A stretch of 64,000 nucleotides of DNA, taken from assembly GCF_000302535.1 (NCBI RefSeq), contig NC_018708.1, forward strand, positions 4,588,001 through 4,652,000, in the 5' to 3' direction. The DNA is from Acidovorax sp. KKS102. GTDB taxonomy: Bacteria; Pseudomonadota; Gammaproteobacteria; Burkholderiales; Burkholderiaceae_C. Under the pieces are notes generated by a model. It saw only the letters and a program-made list of their open reading frames with translations. It was not told the DNA's origin and did no database searches. A program made the position numbers and the translations under genes. Below, one piece after another: positions 53,327 through 62,683 of this stretch. Each line of letters begins with the position of its first letter. Within the stretch, counting starts at the first letter, position 1.

Positions 53327-54486
53327 ATGAACCAGACCATGACCAAGACGATGCCTGCGCCCCCTTGCCTGCCCCGGCCCCTTTTCCTCCACCAGCTGGC
53401 TGTGTTGGTTGCCTGTGGCGCTACCGCCCTCGCTGCGACCGGTCAGACTCCCCCACCCTCACCCGCCCGGTCCGCCAGCGGCTCCATCCGTATTGAGAAC
53501 CCGCAGGAAAAGGCCGACTTGGCCACTCGGATCGACGAAGCCATCCAGCGCGCCAAAACGAAGAACGCGCCCACCACGTCGGCAGGTGCGCGTCGGCGGG
53601 CCGAGCCTATCCCCAGCGTGGAGGTGCGTATCCCGGCCGAGCGTCCCAGCAAACCAGCCAAGACCATGGCCATCCCACAGGCCCCGGCCCGCCCTGCCGT
53701 TCAGGACCCCGAAGCCAGCCGCCGCTACATCCAGACGCGGGCCGCCGAACTGGCGGCGGCCGTGCCACCTCCCCCCGCTCCACCGCCACCAGACTCACGC
53801 ACCGTGCGCTGGGATTACGGCAGCGGAGACCGGGGACCCAAGGCCTGGGGAAACCTGCACCCCGAATTCGCAGCCTGCAGCCAGGGAATGCGGCAGTCAC
53901 CCATCCACATCACAGCACAGGACGTGGAGGCAGGTCCCGCCCCCCTCTGCCCTTCAACCACCAGCTCTTCGGCGGCACGGTGTTGCACAGCGGGCATGGC
54001 GTGGAACTGAAAGTGGAAGGCGACAGCATCCTGACCCTGCGCGGACTGCCCTGGCGCTTGGTGCGCCTGCAGTTTCGCCACCCTGCTGAAGAGCGCGTGC
54101 ATCAGCACAACTACCCGATGGCAACCGATCTGGTGTACCAGGGACCTGACGGTCAAACAGCGGTGGTGAGCGTGCCCATGCAGTTGGGAAGCACCAACGC
54201 CTTCATCACCCGCATCTGGACCCATATGCCCCTGGATGTGCAAGACAGCGTGCGTCTGCCGCAGCCGGTGCTTTCCGTGGACGAGCTGCTACCGCAGGAC
54301 CGGCGCTATTACCAGTACGCAGGCTCCATCACCCAGCCGCCCTGCACCGAGGGCGTACTGCGCATTGTGATGAAGACCCCGGTCAATGTAGGGCCCGCAC
54401 AGCTGCGCATGCTGCAGCGTGTGTCGCCACCCAACGCACGTCCTGTGCAGGCCTCTAACGGACGCCTAGTTCGCGAGGCCCAATAA
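53327..54486 (+). pseudogene. Alpha-carbonic-anhydrase-like gene without zinc ligands, frameshifted
   Basis: The first part (53327 to about 53945) encodes an N-terminal signal or membrane segment, a Pro/Ala-rich linker, then VRWDYGSGDRGPKAWGNLHP and GMRQSPIHI, typical of alpha carbonic anhydrases. At a run of six C (53940-53945) the frame must shift by -1. The rest then reads LPFNHQLFGGTVLHSGHGVE to a stop at 54486. The three zinc histidines are absent: the usual HFH-x-PSEH is LQFRHPAEE and the usual MExHLVH is MATDLVY. So even a repaired product would not hydrate CO2. A one-base deletion, a sequencing error or slippage on the C run could explain the shift. Confidence 0.8.
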
Positions 54487-54491
54487 GCGCT

Positions 54492-55067
54492 TCACTTCGC
54501 CAGCGACTTGAGCGCCAGCTTGATCCCATCGCTCACACCCACATCGACTGGCAGCGCCTTGAGCGCCGCCGCCGCTTCCTTGTCGTTGTAGCCCAAAGCC
54601 AACAGCGCCTGCAAAATGTCGGCTTGCGCATCGCTGTTGGCGGCACCGCGCACAGCACCGATGTCAGCGCCCAGCTTTCCCTTCAGCTCCAACAGCAAGC
54701 GCTCGGCAGTCTTCTTGCCGATGCCGGGCACCTTCACCAGCCGCCCCGACTCCTGCAGCGAAATCGCTTGCGCCAGGTCACCCACCCCCATGCCACTCAG
54801 GATGGACAATGCCGTGCGCGGCCCCACGCCTGATATCTTGATCAGCTCGCGAAACGCCTGCCGCTCGGGGGCGGTCGCAAAGCCGTACAGCAGCTGCGCA
54901 TCCTCGCGCACGATGAACTGGGTCAGCAGGCTCACACGCTCGCCCACGGCGGGCAGGTTGTAGAACGTGCTCATGGGCACATTCACCTCGTAGCCCACAC
55001 CGTGGCAGTCCAGCAGCACCTCGGGGGGATTCTTCTCCAGCAGGGTGCCGGTCAATTTGCCTATCAT
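54492..55067 (-). CDS. ruvA: Holliday junction DNA-binding protein RuvA
   Basis: RuvA binds the four-way junction and loads RuvB. The 191-residue protein starts [19 protein letters not shown]. It contains the helix-hairpin-helix pairs [16 protein letters not shown] and [16 protein letters not shown], and has the C-terminal RuvB-contact domain ([20 protein letters not shown]). The ATG at 55067 is used. It is divergent from phoH and stops 6 bases from the carbonic-anhydrase-like gene. Confidence 0.95.
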   Translation of the reverse strand: MIGKLTGTLLEKNPPEVLLDCHGVGYEVNVPMSTFYNLPAVGERVSLLTQFIVREDAQLLYGFATAPERQAFRELIKISGVGPRTALSILSGMGVGDLAQAISLQESGRLVKVPGIGKKTAERLLLELKGKLGADIGAVRGAANSDAQADILQALLALGYNDKEAAAALKALPVDVGVSDGIKLALKSLAK

Positions 55068-55147
55068 TGATGTCCTTTGGCGACGCGGGCGTGACATGCC
55101 GCGCCGTCGTTCTTGCCGTTTTCCGTTGCCTGACTGGAATTATCCGC

Positions 55148-56104
55148 GTGATCCTGCGCCACACCTTCACCCCCCACAACAACACCCGGCTTACTCACCT
55201 GTGTGGCCCGGCCGATGCGCACCTGCGCACCATCGAGGTGGCCTTGCAGGTGAGCATTGCGCACCGGCACGAGCAGTTCAAGGTCGACGGCCCCAAGGCC
55301 AAAGCCACGCAGGCGATGGAGCTGTTGCAGGCCCTGTATGAAATGGCCGAGCGGCCCATCGGCGAGGACTACATCCAGCTGATGCTGGCGGGCGACAGCG
55401 AACTGCTGGAGGCCCCGGACGACGCCATCATCCTCAACACCCGCCGTGCGGACCTGCGCGGGCGCACCCCCACGCAGAACCTGTACCTGCAGAACATCGC
55501 CACGCACGACATCACCTTCGGCATCGGCCCTGCGGGCACCGGCAAGACGTATCTCGCCGTGGCCAGTGCGGTGGATGCGCTGGAGCGCAGCAGCGTGCAG
55601 CGCATCGTGCTGACCCGCCCGGCGGTGGAGGCGGGCGAGCGCCTGGGTTTTCTGCCTGGCGACTTGGCGCAGAAGGTGGACCCTTACCTGCGCCCGCTGT
55701 ACGACGCGCTGTACGAGCTGATGGGGCATGACAAGGTGCAAAAGGCGTTCGAGCGCAACGCCATCGAGATCGCGCCGCTGGCTTTCATGCGCGGGCGCAC
55801 GCTGAACAATGCCTTCGTGATCCTGGACGAGGCGCAGAACACCACGCCCGAGCAGATGAAGATGTTCCTCACCCGCATCGGCTTTGGTGCCAAGGCGGTG
55901 GTGACGGGCGACGTGAGCCAGATCGACCTGCCCAAGGGAACGCTGAGCGGCCTGATCGACGCCGAGCGGGTGTTGAAGCGCGTGAAGGGCATCTCCGTCA
56001 CCCACTTCACCAGTGCCGACGTGGTGCGCCACCCGCTGGTCGCACGCATCGTGGACGCCTACGACGCCCCCCGCCGCGCAGCCGCTGCGCGCAGCAGGGA
56101 CTGA
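55148..56104 (+). CDS. phoH: PhoH-family ATPase
   Basis: A cytosolic P-loop ATPase linked to RNA metabolism. The 318-residue protein has an N-terminal KH-like region, Walker [15 protein letters not shown] near residue 125, [17 protein letters not shown], and Walker [11 protein letters not shown]. The start is taken as the GTG at 55148, giving [12 protein letters not shown], the N-terminus usual in this family of bacteria. The ATG at 55067 would put the start on top of the ruvA start. It is upstream of ybeY, the conserved pair. Confidence 0.92.
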   Translation: MILRHTFTPHNNTRLTHLCGPADAHLRTIEVALQVSIAHRHEQFKVDGPKAKATQAMELLQALYEMAERPIGEDYIQLMLAGDSELLEAPDDAIILNTRRADLRGRTPTQNLYLQNIATHDITFGIGPAGTGKTYLAVASAVDALERSSVQRIVLTRPAVEAGERLGFLPGDLAQKVDPYLRPLYDALYELMGHDKVQKAFERNAIEIAPLAFMRGRTLNNAFVILDEAQNTTPEQMKMFLTRIGFGAKAVVTGDVSQIDLPKGTLSGLIDAERVLKRVKGISVTHFTSADVVRHPLVARIVDAYDAPRRAAAARSRD

Positions 56105-56114
56105 ACATCATTCG

Positions 56115-56168
56115 CTCCTTTTTTGATAGCAATCAGCGTATATTCTTCTAGCGCTTTCCACCAAATTC
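56115..56168 (+). repeat. Dispersed repeat (family A), copy between phoH and ybeY
   Basis: It contains CTCCTTTTTTGATAGCAATC, then AGCGTATATTCTTCTAGCGC, the same cores as the copy at 51583. It fills the 71-base gap between the two genes. Confidence 0.75.
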
Positions 56169-56175
56169 GCCTCCC

Positions 56176-56634
56176 ATGCCACTGAACCACCTCTCCCTGT
56201 CGCTGCAGTTCGGCTCCTTTGATGAAGCCGCCGCCCACCGCGCCGTACTGCCCCGCCATAAGGTCACACGCTGGATTCGCCACGCGCTGGCCACCGACGC
56301 CGAGATCACCGTGCGCATCGTGGGTGCCGAAGAAGGCCAGCAGCTCAACCGCGAATACCGCAAGAAGGACTACGCCACCAACGTGCTCACGTTCGACTAC
56401 ACCCAGGAGCCCGTGGTGACCGCCGACCTGGTGCTCTGCGCCCCCGTGATTGAGCGGGAGGCCAAGGAGCAGAACAAGAGCCTGGAAGAGCACTACGCCC
56501 ACATGCTGGTGCATGGCACGCTGCATGCCCAGGGCTGGGACCATGAAACGAGCGAGGCCGACGCCGAGGAGATGGAGGCGTACGAGACCGACATCCTGCA
56601 AGAGCTGGGCTTTGAAGACCCCTACGCGACCTGA
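56176..56634 (+). CDS. ybeY: Endoribonuclease / rRNA maturation factor YbeY
   Basis: YbeY is a zinc endonuclease acting in 16S rRNA 3' processing and ribosome quality control. The 152-residue protein carries the [20 protein letters not shown] signature, whose three histidines bind zinc. It also has [18 protein letters not shown] upstream. Its position after phoH is the common bacterial arrangement. Confidence 0.95.
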   Translation: MPLNHLSLSLQFGSFDEAAAHRAVLPRHKVTRWIRHALATDAEITVRIVGAEEGQQLNREYRKKDYATNVLTFDYTQEPVVTADLVLCAPVIEREAKEQNKSLEEHYAHMLVHGTLHAQGWDHETSEADAEEMEAYETDILQELGFEDPYAT

Positions 56635-56813
56635 TCTGCCGAACGGCTCCTCCACGACTCGGAGGACAACCCACTTTTAAATGTCGCTTTAAAACGCAGC
56701 TGCAGGCAAAGCAGTCGCACCTTTTACAGTCGCAATCCGGACTCAACAGCTCCGAATCTCCACCTAACATCGGTGCAATCCCACGCGCGTTACGCCGTGG
56801 CCAAGGAGATACT

Positions 56814-57560
56814 TTGGATACCGCCCTTCTCGTCGCTGCCGCCTTCGTCGCTGGCGCCCTCAATGCCGTCGCCGGTGGCGGCAGCTTTCTGACCCTGCCC
56901 GCCCTCGTCTTCACCGGCGTGCCGCCCGTGGTGGCCAATGCAACGGGCACGGTAGCGCTGCTTCCGGGCTACATGGCAGGGGCCTGGGGGTTTCGGGAAG
57001 ACATGCAGCCGCCGCCTGGCCTGTCCATGCGGGCGGTGGTGGTGCTGGCCCTCATTGGCGGATCGGCTGGGGCGGCGCTGCTGCTGATCACGCCCGACGC
57101 CACCTTCCGCAAGGTCGTGCCCTGGCTGCTGCTGGCGGCCACGGCGATGTTTGCGCTGGGAGCCCGACTGCGCCAGTGGGCCGGTGCGTCGGCCCATGGC
57201 CCTGCCGCGCCGTGGAAGGCGGCCCTGGGCATGCTGGCGGTGGCGGGGTATGGCGGTTACTTCAACGGCGGGCTGGGCATCTTGCTGCTGGCGCTGTTTG
57301 GCCTGCTGGGGCAAACCCAGCTCAACGCCATGAACGGCATGAAGAATCTGGTCTCGGCCCTGCTCACCGCGATTGCGGTAGCCATCTACGCAGCGGGCGG
57401 CATCGTGCTGTGGCCCCAGGCGCTGATGATGATGGTGGCCGCCACCGCCGGGGGCTACGGCGGCGCACGCGTGGCGCGCAAGCTGCCGGCCAACGTGCTG
57501 CGCTGGGGCATCGTGGTCACCGGGCTGGTGATGGCGGCGGTGTTCTTCTGGCGGCAGTGA
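56814..57560 (+). CDS. TauE/SafE-family sulfite or anion exporter
   Basis: A 248-residue inner-membrane protein with seven or eight hydrophobic segments. The TauE signature is AAAFVAGALNAVAGGGSFLT at the N-terminus and the inverted repeat GGYFNGGLGILLLALFGLLG. The start is a TTG at 56814, preferred because a strong AAGGAGAT lies at the right distance. Substrates of this family include sulfite and other organosulfur anions; none can be named here. A decayed piece of a paralogue lies at 58920. Confidence 0.88.
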   Translation: MDTALLVAAAFVAGALNAVAGGGSFLTLPALVFTGVPPVVANATGTVALLPGYMAGAWGFREDMQPPPGLSMRAVVVLALIGGSAGAALLLITPDATFRKVVPWLLLAATAMFALGARLRQWAGASAHGPAAPWKAALGMLAVAGYGGYFNGGLGILLLALFGLLGQTQLNAMNGMKNLVSALLTAIAVAIYAAGGIVLWPQALMMMVAATAGGYGGARVARKLPANVLRWGIVVTGLVMAAVFFWRQ

Positions 57561-58888
57561 GCAGCAGCTCTTCGGCCCCGCAGCCAACGCCCAGGTCCAC
57601 GCCTGCGGCGGCATCGGCACCCACGCCGACACCCACGGCAGACAGCGGCCGCCCGCCGACCCGCGTGCTGTGGGCCATGCTGCTCACGCTGCTCAGCGGG
57701 TTTGCGCTGAGCCAGGCGTTTCGCACCACCACCGCCATCCTGGCCCGTGGGCTGACTGCCGAGTTCGGGCTGTCGCCGGGGTCTTTGGGGGCGTTTGCCG
57801 GGTTGTTCGGCCTGTCGTTCGGCGTGGCCCAATTGCTGATGGGCGTGGGGCTGGACCTGTGGGGCCTGCGGCGCACGGTGCTCACGGCCTTCCCGCTGGC
57901 GATTGGCGGGGCCGCGCTCTCGGCGGCAGCGCCCGGCTACGCGTGGCTGATGGTGGGCCAGCTGATGATTGGCGTGGGCTGCTCGCCTGCGTTTCTGGCG
58001 TGCACGCTGTTCATTGCAAGGCATTTCCCGGCCGACCGGTTTGCCTACCTGTCGGGCGTGGCCATGGGCGTGGGTGGGCTGGGCCTGCTGTTTACCGGCA
58101 CGCCGCTGGCCTGGCTGGTGCAGCACGGCGGCGGCTGGCGCACGGGCTATGCCGTGCTGGCGGTGCTCAGCGCGCTGTCGTGGCTGCTGATCTGGCTGCG
58201 GGTGCACGAGCCCGCCCCGCTGGTGCCGCCCCCGGCGCAGCGCGAAACCTGGGGCCAGGCGCTGCTGGGCTTTGGCCAGCTGCTCACGGTGCCGCACACC
58301 TGGGGCATCCTGCTGCTGGGCATGTCGGGCTACGCTGCGTTTTTGTCGCTGCGGGGCCTGTGGCTGGCGCCGCTGCTGATGGACCGCTACCACCTCACGC
58401 TGGTGGACAGCGGCAACGTGGCGCTGGGGCTGTCGCTGATTGCACTGTTCGCCCCCGGGCTGGCGGGCCGGCTGGACCCGGGCGTCGGCCGCCGCCGATG
58501 GTGGATCGGCAATGCCTCGCTGCTGATGGCCGGGCTGTTCATGCTGCTGGCCTTTTTGCGGGTGCACCCTGCGGCCAGTGTGGTGCTGATTTTGCTGATG
58601 GGCCTGCTGTCGGGCTACGGCGTGCTGCAGTACGCCGATGTGCGCGCCTCGTACCCACCCGCACTCACGGGCCGGGCCCTGTCAGCCTACACCATGGCGA
58701 TGTTTTTGGGCGTGGCGCTGATGCAGTGGTTCACTGGCATCGTGGCCACCGGCGCCCAGCGTTTGGGCTGGGATGCCCACACGGCCGTCATGCTGTCCAT
58801 TGCGGCCTGGCTGGCGCTGGCGTCGACGGCGTTTCGGTTTTTGCCTGTATCGCCACTGGTTTCTTCGCAGACACCAGAACCCAAATAG
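57557..58888 (+). CDS. Major facilitator superfamily permease
   Basis: A 443-residue permease. After a Ser/Pro/Thr-rich N-terminal tail of about 40 residues come twelve hydrophobic segments. The MFS loop motif is GLDLWGLRRTVLTAFPLA between the second and third helices. The substrate is unknown. The GTG at 57557 overlaps the exporter stop (GTGA), so the two are probably co-translated; the longer frame opened at 57176 runs inside the exporter gene and is rejected. Confidence 0.87.
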   Translation: MSSSSSAPQPTPRSTPAAASAPTPTPTADSGRPPTRVLWAMLLTLLSGFALSQAFRTTTAILARGLTAEFGLSPGSLGAFAGLFGLSFGVAQLLMGVGLDLWGLRRTVLTAFPLAIGGAALSAAAPGYAWLMVGQLMIGVGCSPAFLACTLFIARHFPADRFAYLSGVAMGVGGLGLLFTGTPLAWLVQHGGGWRTGYAVLAVLSALSWLLIWLRVHEPAPLVPPPAQRETWGQALLGFGQLLTVPHTWGILLLGMSGYAAFLSLRGLWLAPLLMDRYHLTLVDSGNVALGLSLIALFAPGLAGRLDPGVGRRRWWIGNASLLMAGLFMLLAFLRVHPAASVVLILLMGLLSGYGVLQYADVRASYPPALTGRALSAYTMAMFLGVALMQWFTGIVATGAQRLGWDAHTAVMLSIAAWLALASTAFRFLPVSPLVSSQTPEPK

Positions 58889-58919
58889 CCTGTAGCGCCC
58901 GCCTATCAAGACCAACGGC

Positions 58920-59024
58920 TACGGCGGTGCCCGTTTGGCACGCCAATTGCCTGCCAAAGTGCTGCGCCGGGGCGGCGTGGTCACTGGGCTGCTGAATCCG
59001 GCCGCGCTTTCCTGGCGGCACTGA
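58920..59024 (+). pseudogene. Remnant of a second TauE/SafE C-terminus
   Basis: Thirty-five codons read YGGARLARQLPAKVLRRGGV, then VTGLL, and end SWRH with a stop. They match the end of the exporter at 57560 (YGGARVARKLPANVLRWGIV, VTGLV, FWRQ). There is no start, and the middle of the last helix has decayed. It is in the gap between the permease gene and uspA. Confidence 0.75.
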
Positions 59025-59068
59025 CAGGCTGACCTACCCCGTTGCCAGGAACGCAGCCAGTACGAAAG

Positions 59069-59515
59069 TCAGCCGCCGCGCACCAGCAGCACAGGCACAG
59101 GGGACTGGCGCAGCACCTGCTCGGCGTCGCTGCCCAGCAGCATGCGCCCCACACCCCGTCGGCCATGGGTGCCCAGCACGATGATCTGGGCGCCCCATTC
59201 CTTGGCTTTGGTGAGGATCAAATCACTGACCCGCCCGGAATAACTCTCGAACAGTTCGGCCTCCACCGCAATGCCAGCAGCCTTCGTCCGCGCCTCGGCA
59301 TCCGACAGCACCTGCTGACCCGCTTCCTTCAAGAGATCGAACACGTTGGGCGGTAACGCCATGGCGGCCTCAAAGCTCGTCATCAGCGAAATTTCATCCA
59401 CCACATGCAGCAGCTTGATGGTGGAGCCCATCACACGCGCCAGGGCAATGGCCTCATTCAGGCCCGCGAGCGAAGTGGGGCTGCCGTCCACAGGCACCAG
59501 GATCTTTTCGTACAT
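59069..59515 (-). CDS. Universal stress protein UspA family
   Basis: A 148-residue single-domain Usp. It starts YEKILVPVDGSPTSLAGLNE and has the ATP-binding loop GTHGRRGVGRMLLGSDAEQV (G-x2-G-x9-G-S), ending VPVLLVRGG. It should be an ATP-binding dimer, and its role in stress is general. The ATG at 59515 has AAGGGGAA upstream. A longer frame from 59566 is not needed. Confidence 0.92.
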   Translation of the reverse strand: MYEKILVPVDGSPTSLAGLNEAIALARVMGSTIKLLHVVDEISLMTSFEAAMALPPNVFDLLKEAGQQVLSDAEARTKAAGIAVEAELFESYSGRVSDLILTKAKEWGAQIIVLGTHGRRGVGRMLLGSDAEQVLRQSPVPVLLVRGG

Positions 59516-59588
59516 GCGAGTTCCCCTTAAAAACCCATCGTAGCGCCTCACCGTGCGCAGGCACACCCCAGGCAGCTCTGTGCAGCAC

Positions 59589-60047
59589 TCAGGCGTCCAC
59601 CACGGCAGGCGGCATCCGCAGCGGGATCGTCACAGGCCCGTCGTTGACCAGATACACCTGCATGTCGGCCGCAAACTGGCCGGTGGCCACCACGGGGTGG
59701 ACTTTGCGGGCCTGGTCCACCAGGTAGTCGTACAGGCGCCGCCCTTCATCGGGCGCCGCCGCCTGGGTGAAGCTGGGGCGATTGCCGCCGGTGGTGTCGG
59801 CCGCCAGGGTGAACTGACTGACCAACAAAAGACCGCCACCGATGTCCTGCACGCTCTGGTTCATTTTGCCCGCTGCGTCCGAAAAGATGCGTAGCTTCAG
59901 GATCTTGGCCAGCAGCTTGTCGGCCTCGGCATCGGTGTCGCCGCGCTCGGCGCACACCAGAACCAGCAGGCCCGCGCCGATGGCGCCCACGGTCTGCCCG
60001 TCCACATCCACACGCGCTTCGCGCACACGTTGCAATACGCTGATCAC
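59589..60047 (-). CDS. dtd: D-aminoacyl-tRNA deacylase
   Basis: Dtd removes D-amino acids wrongly attached to tRNA. The 152-residue protein carries the family motifs [23 protein letters not shown] and [13 protein letters not shown], where the second glycine-proline pair forms the chiral pocket. It follows the CDF transporter gene with a four-base overlap. Confidence 0.95.
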   Translation of the reverse strand: MISVLQRVREARVDVDGQTVGAIGAGLLVLVCAERGDTDAEADKLLAKILKLRIFSDAAGKMNQSVQDIGGGLLLVSQFTLAADTTGGNRPSFTQAAAPDEGRRLYDYLVDQARKVHPVVATGQFAADMQVYLVNDGPVTIPLRMPPAVVDA

Positions 60048-60994
60048 TTCACGGCATCCTTCACATCGTCACGGGGGTCGTCGAAATGCGCCTCCACATC
60101 GGTGGGCAGCAGTTCGATGGTGGCACGCAGGCCGGGCACGGCCGTCATCAGCGCGCGCTCGACCTGGCCGCGCAGCTCGGCCGCGTGGCGCAAGGTCCAG
60201 TCGGCGGGCATGTGCAGGTGCATGTCCACAAATTGGCGCTGGCCCGCGCGGCGAGTAGAGACATGGTCGAAGCGCACGGCACCGGGCGCCTGGGCCGCCA
60301 CAAACTGCTGCAGCGTGGCGTCGATGGTGGACTGCACCTCGGGCTCCACCGCTGAATCCATGAGGCCCTGGGACGAGCGCCATACCAGCTCCACGCCTTC
60401 TTTCAGGATGTTTAGCGCCACCGCAATCGCCGCCACCGCATCCAGCCACAGCCATCCGGTGAGGGCCGCGCCCGCAATGCCCACCAGCACACCAGCCGAG
60501 GTCCACACGTCGGTGACCAGGTGGCGGGCATCGGCCTCCAGCGCGATGGAGCGGTGCTCGCGCGCCGAGCGGAACATCACCCACGCCAGCAACCCGTTGA
60601 GGGCCGAGCTGAGCACCGAAAGGCCCAGGCCCCAGCCCACCTGCTCGATGGGCTGCGGGTCGAACAAGCGGTGCCCGGCTGCCCACAGGATGCCTGCCGA
60701 CACGCCCATGATGAGGATGCCCTCGAACCCCGACGAAAAGTATTCGGCCTTGTGGTGGCCGTAGGGGTGGTCGTCATCGGCCGGGCGCTGCGCCACCGTC
60801 ACCATGGCCAGTGCAAACATGGCGCTGGCCAGGTTCACAAACGACTCCATCGCGTCCGACAGCAAACCCACCGAGCCCGTGACCACCCAGGCCAGCGTCT
60901 TGAGCGCGATGGTGACTACCGCCACGGCCACCGAGGCCCACAGCAGGTTGCGGGGTGAAAGCCAGGGGTGAGGTGCGGACGAAGCAGCGGACAT
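60044..60994 (-). CDS. Cation diffusion facilitator (zinc/iron-type efflux)
   Basis: A 316-residue CDF transporter with six membrane segments and a cytosolic C-terminal domain. The transport site is seen in [19 protein letters not shown] and the [17 protein letters not shown] loop, with a second acidic/histidine set in [15 protein letters not shown]. The C-terminal domain has [14 protein letters not shown]. It exports divalent cations by proton exchange; which metal is uncertain. The ATG at 60994 is divergent from the histidine kinase gene. Confidence 0.9.
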   Translation of the reverse strand: MSAASSAPHPWLSPRNLLWASVAVAVVTIALKTLAWVVTGSVGLLSDAMESFVNLASAMFALAMVTVAQRPADDDHPYGHHKAEYFSSGFEGILIMGVSAGILWAAGHRLFDPQPIEQVGWGLGLSVLSSALNGLLAWVMFRSAREHRSIALEADARHLVTDVWTSAGVLVGIAGAALTGWLWLDAVAAIAVALNILKEGVELVWRSSQGLMDSAVEPEVQSTIDATLQQFVAAQAPGAVRFDHVSTRRAGQRQFVDMHLHMPADWTLRHAAELRGQVERALMTAVPGLRATIELLPTDVEAHFDDPRDDVKDAVK

Positions 60995-61135
60995 GGTGGG
61001 TAGGCGAGGGAGACGAAAAAATGGCGAACAGGCGAAGCAGAAATTACACCAGAGGCACCTTAAGCTCCGTTTAACAGAGCGCCCAGGGTGCGCACCCAGC
61101 GTTGATGCAACGCAGCCCCATGCCAGAATCCGCGC

Positions 61136-62683
61136 ATGCTCCCCGCCTGGCGTCGCCTTTTGCCCCGACACGCCCTGCACCTGCCCAGCCTGCTGCTGTG
61201 GGTGGTCGTGGCCTGCATCGGTTGCGGCTGGCTGGTGGTGGACCGCCTGCAGCAACTGCATGCAGCCTTCGAGACCGACGCACGCATCGTGCATCGGCTG
61301 CTGAGCCAGCGCGTGGTGCAGCACGACGCCATCATGGCTACGCTGGCGCTGCTGCAACCTGCTGCCGCTGCGGCTGACAGCCTGCACAACGCGGCATCGC
61401 CCCTGCCCCGCCTCCCGTCGGTGTACCCGCAAATCCTGGCCGTGCTGCAGCGCTCGGCCCACAGCGACTGGCCGCCGGCGCTGCAGGCCGAGCTGGCAGT
61501 GGCCGAGGCCACCTCACGCCGCACCGGCCACGCCGCGATGGTGGGGCTGAACCTGCCCGCAGGCCGCTTCTACCTGGTGCTGGCGGGCACGCCAGCCAGC
61601 TATGCGCTGCACATCGACCTGCGCAGCACCATCCCCACCGACGAGTGGCCTATGGACATGGCCACCAGCCCAGTGCGCGTGACGCTGGAGCATGGCGGCA
61701 CGGCCTTTGTGGTGCAGCCCGGCCAGGCCGACCCGGGCAGCGGCATCCGCACCTACGACTTTCACAAACTGCTGGCCGCCGCCAGCCAGCCGCTGGACGT
61801 GGTGGCCCGCCGCAGCGTGGGCCTGCACGAACTGCCCTGGTGGCGCATGCTGGGTTGGTGCCTGCTGACCACAGCGCTGTGGGCCGCAGGCCGCGCCTTG
61901 TGGCGCCAGCGCGTGGCGCGGCAACGGGCCGAAGAGCTGCTGCGCCTGGGCCAGGTGTCGCGGCTGAACACGCTGGGCGAGCTGGCTGCGGGCATGGCGC
62001 ATGAGCTGAACCAGCCGCTCACGGCCCTGCTATCCAGCACTCAGGCCGCCCAGCGCCTGCTGGCCAACGACCCGCCCGATCTAGACACCGCACAGACCGC
62101 CATGGCCCGCGCCGTGGAGCAGGCGCGCCGCGCATCCACCGTGGTGGGCCGCCTGCGCCGCCTGGTGGAGCGGCCCGATCTGGCAGGCCAAGCCCAGCCC
62201 CTGGCACTGCCCACCGCTGTGCAAGACGTGCTACACCTGCTGGAGCCCGAGCTGGTCCAGCGCGGGGTGGTGCCCGAGGTGTTGGCCGCCGCAGACTTGC
62301 CCCCGGCGCTGGCCGAACCCGTGGCCCTGCAGCAGATCGTCCACAACCTGCTGATGAACGCGCTGCAGGCGCTGGAGCAGGTGCCGCCCGCAGAGCGCCA
62401 GCTGCGCCTGAGCATGGCGCGCGCGAAAAGCGGGCAGGTGACCCTGTCGGTGCGCGACCACGGCCCCGGCATCCCGCCCGAGGCGCGCCAGCACCTGTTC
62501 GAGCCCTTCTACACCACACGCACCGGCGGGCTGGGCCTTGGCCTCACGCTGTGCGATAGCCTGGCGCAGGCCATGGGCGCACAGCTCGCCCTGGCGCCGG
62601 AGGCCACGCCCCCGTCCGCCGCCCAGCGGGGCGCCGAGTTTGTGCTGACCCTCAGCGTCGCACCACCCGCCGATGACCAATAG
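61136..62683 (+). CDS. Membrane sensor histidine kinase
   Basis: A 515-residue sensor. Membrane helices lie at about residues 15-37 and 235-255, enclosing a periplasmic sensor domain of unrecognised type. The cytosolic part has the phosphoacceptor H-box in AAGMAHELNQPLTALLSSTQ near residue 285, an N-box QQIVHNLLMNALQAL, and the ATP-lid DHGPGIPPEARQHLFEPFYT with GGLGLGLTL. This is the class seen with FixL/DctB-like sensors. It overlaps its response regulator by 11 bases. Confidence 0.92.
   Translation: MLPAWRRLLPRHALHLPSLLLWVVVACIGCGWLVVDRLQQLHAAFETDARIVHRLLSQRVVQHDAIMATLALLQPAAAAADSLHNAASPLPRLPSVYPQILAVLQRSAHSDWPPALQAELAVAEATSRRTGHAAMVGLNLPAGRFYLVLAGTPASYALHIDLRSTIPTDEWPMDMATSPVRVTLEHGGTAFVVQPGQADPGSGIRTYDFHKLLAAASQPLDVVARRSVGLHELPWWRMLGWCLLTTALWAAGRALWRQRVARQRAEELLRLGQVSRLNTLGELAAGMAHELNQPLTALLSSTQAAQRLLANDPPDLDTAQTAMARAVEQARRASTVVGRLRRLVERPDLAGQAQPLALPTAVQDVLHLLEPELVQRGVVPEVLAAADLPPALAEPVALQQIVHNLLMNALQALEQVPPAERQLRLSMARAKSGQVTLSVRDHGPGIPPEARQHLFEPFYTTRTGGLGLGLTLCDSLAQAMGAQLALAPEATPPSAAQRGAEFVLTLSVAPPADDQ

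Noticed and set aside
58889..58919. Possible further copy of the dispersed repeat (TAGCGCCCGCCTATCAAG)
   Set aside because: Only one core is present and the rest does not align, so I do not count it.
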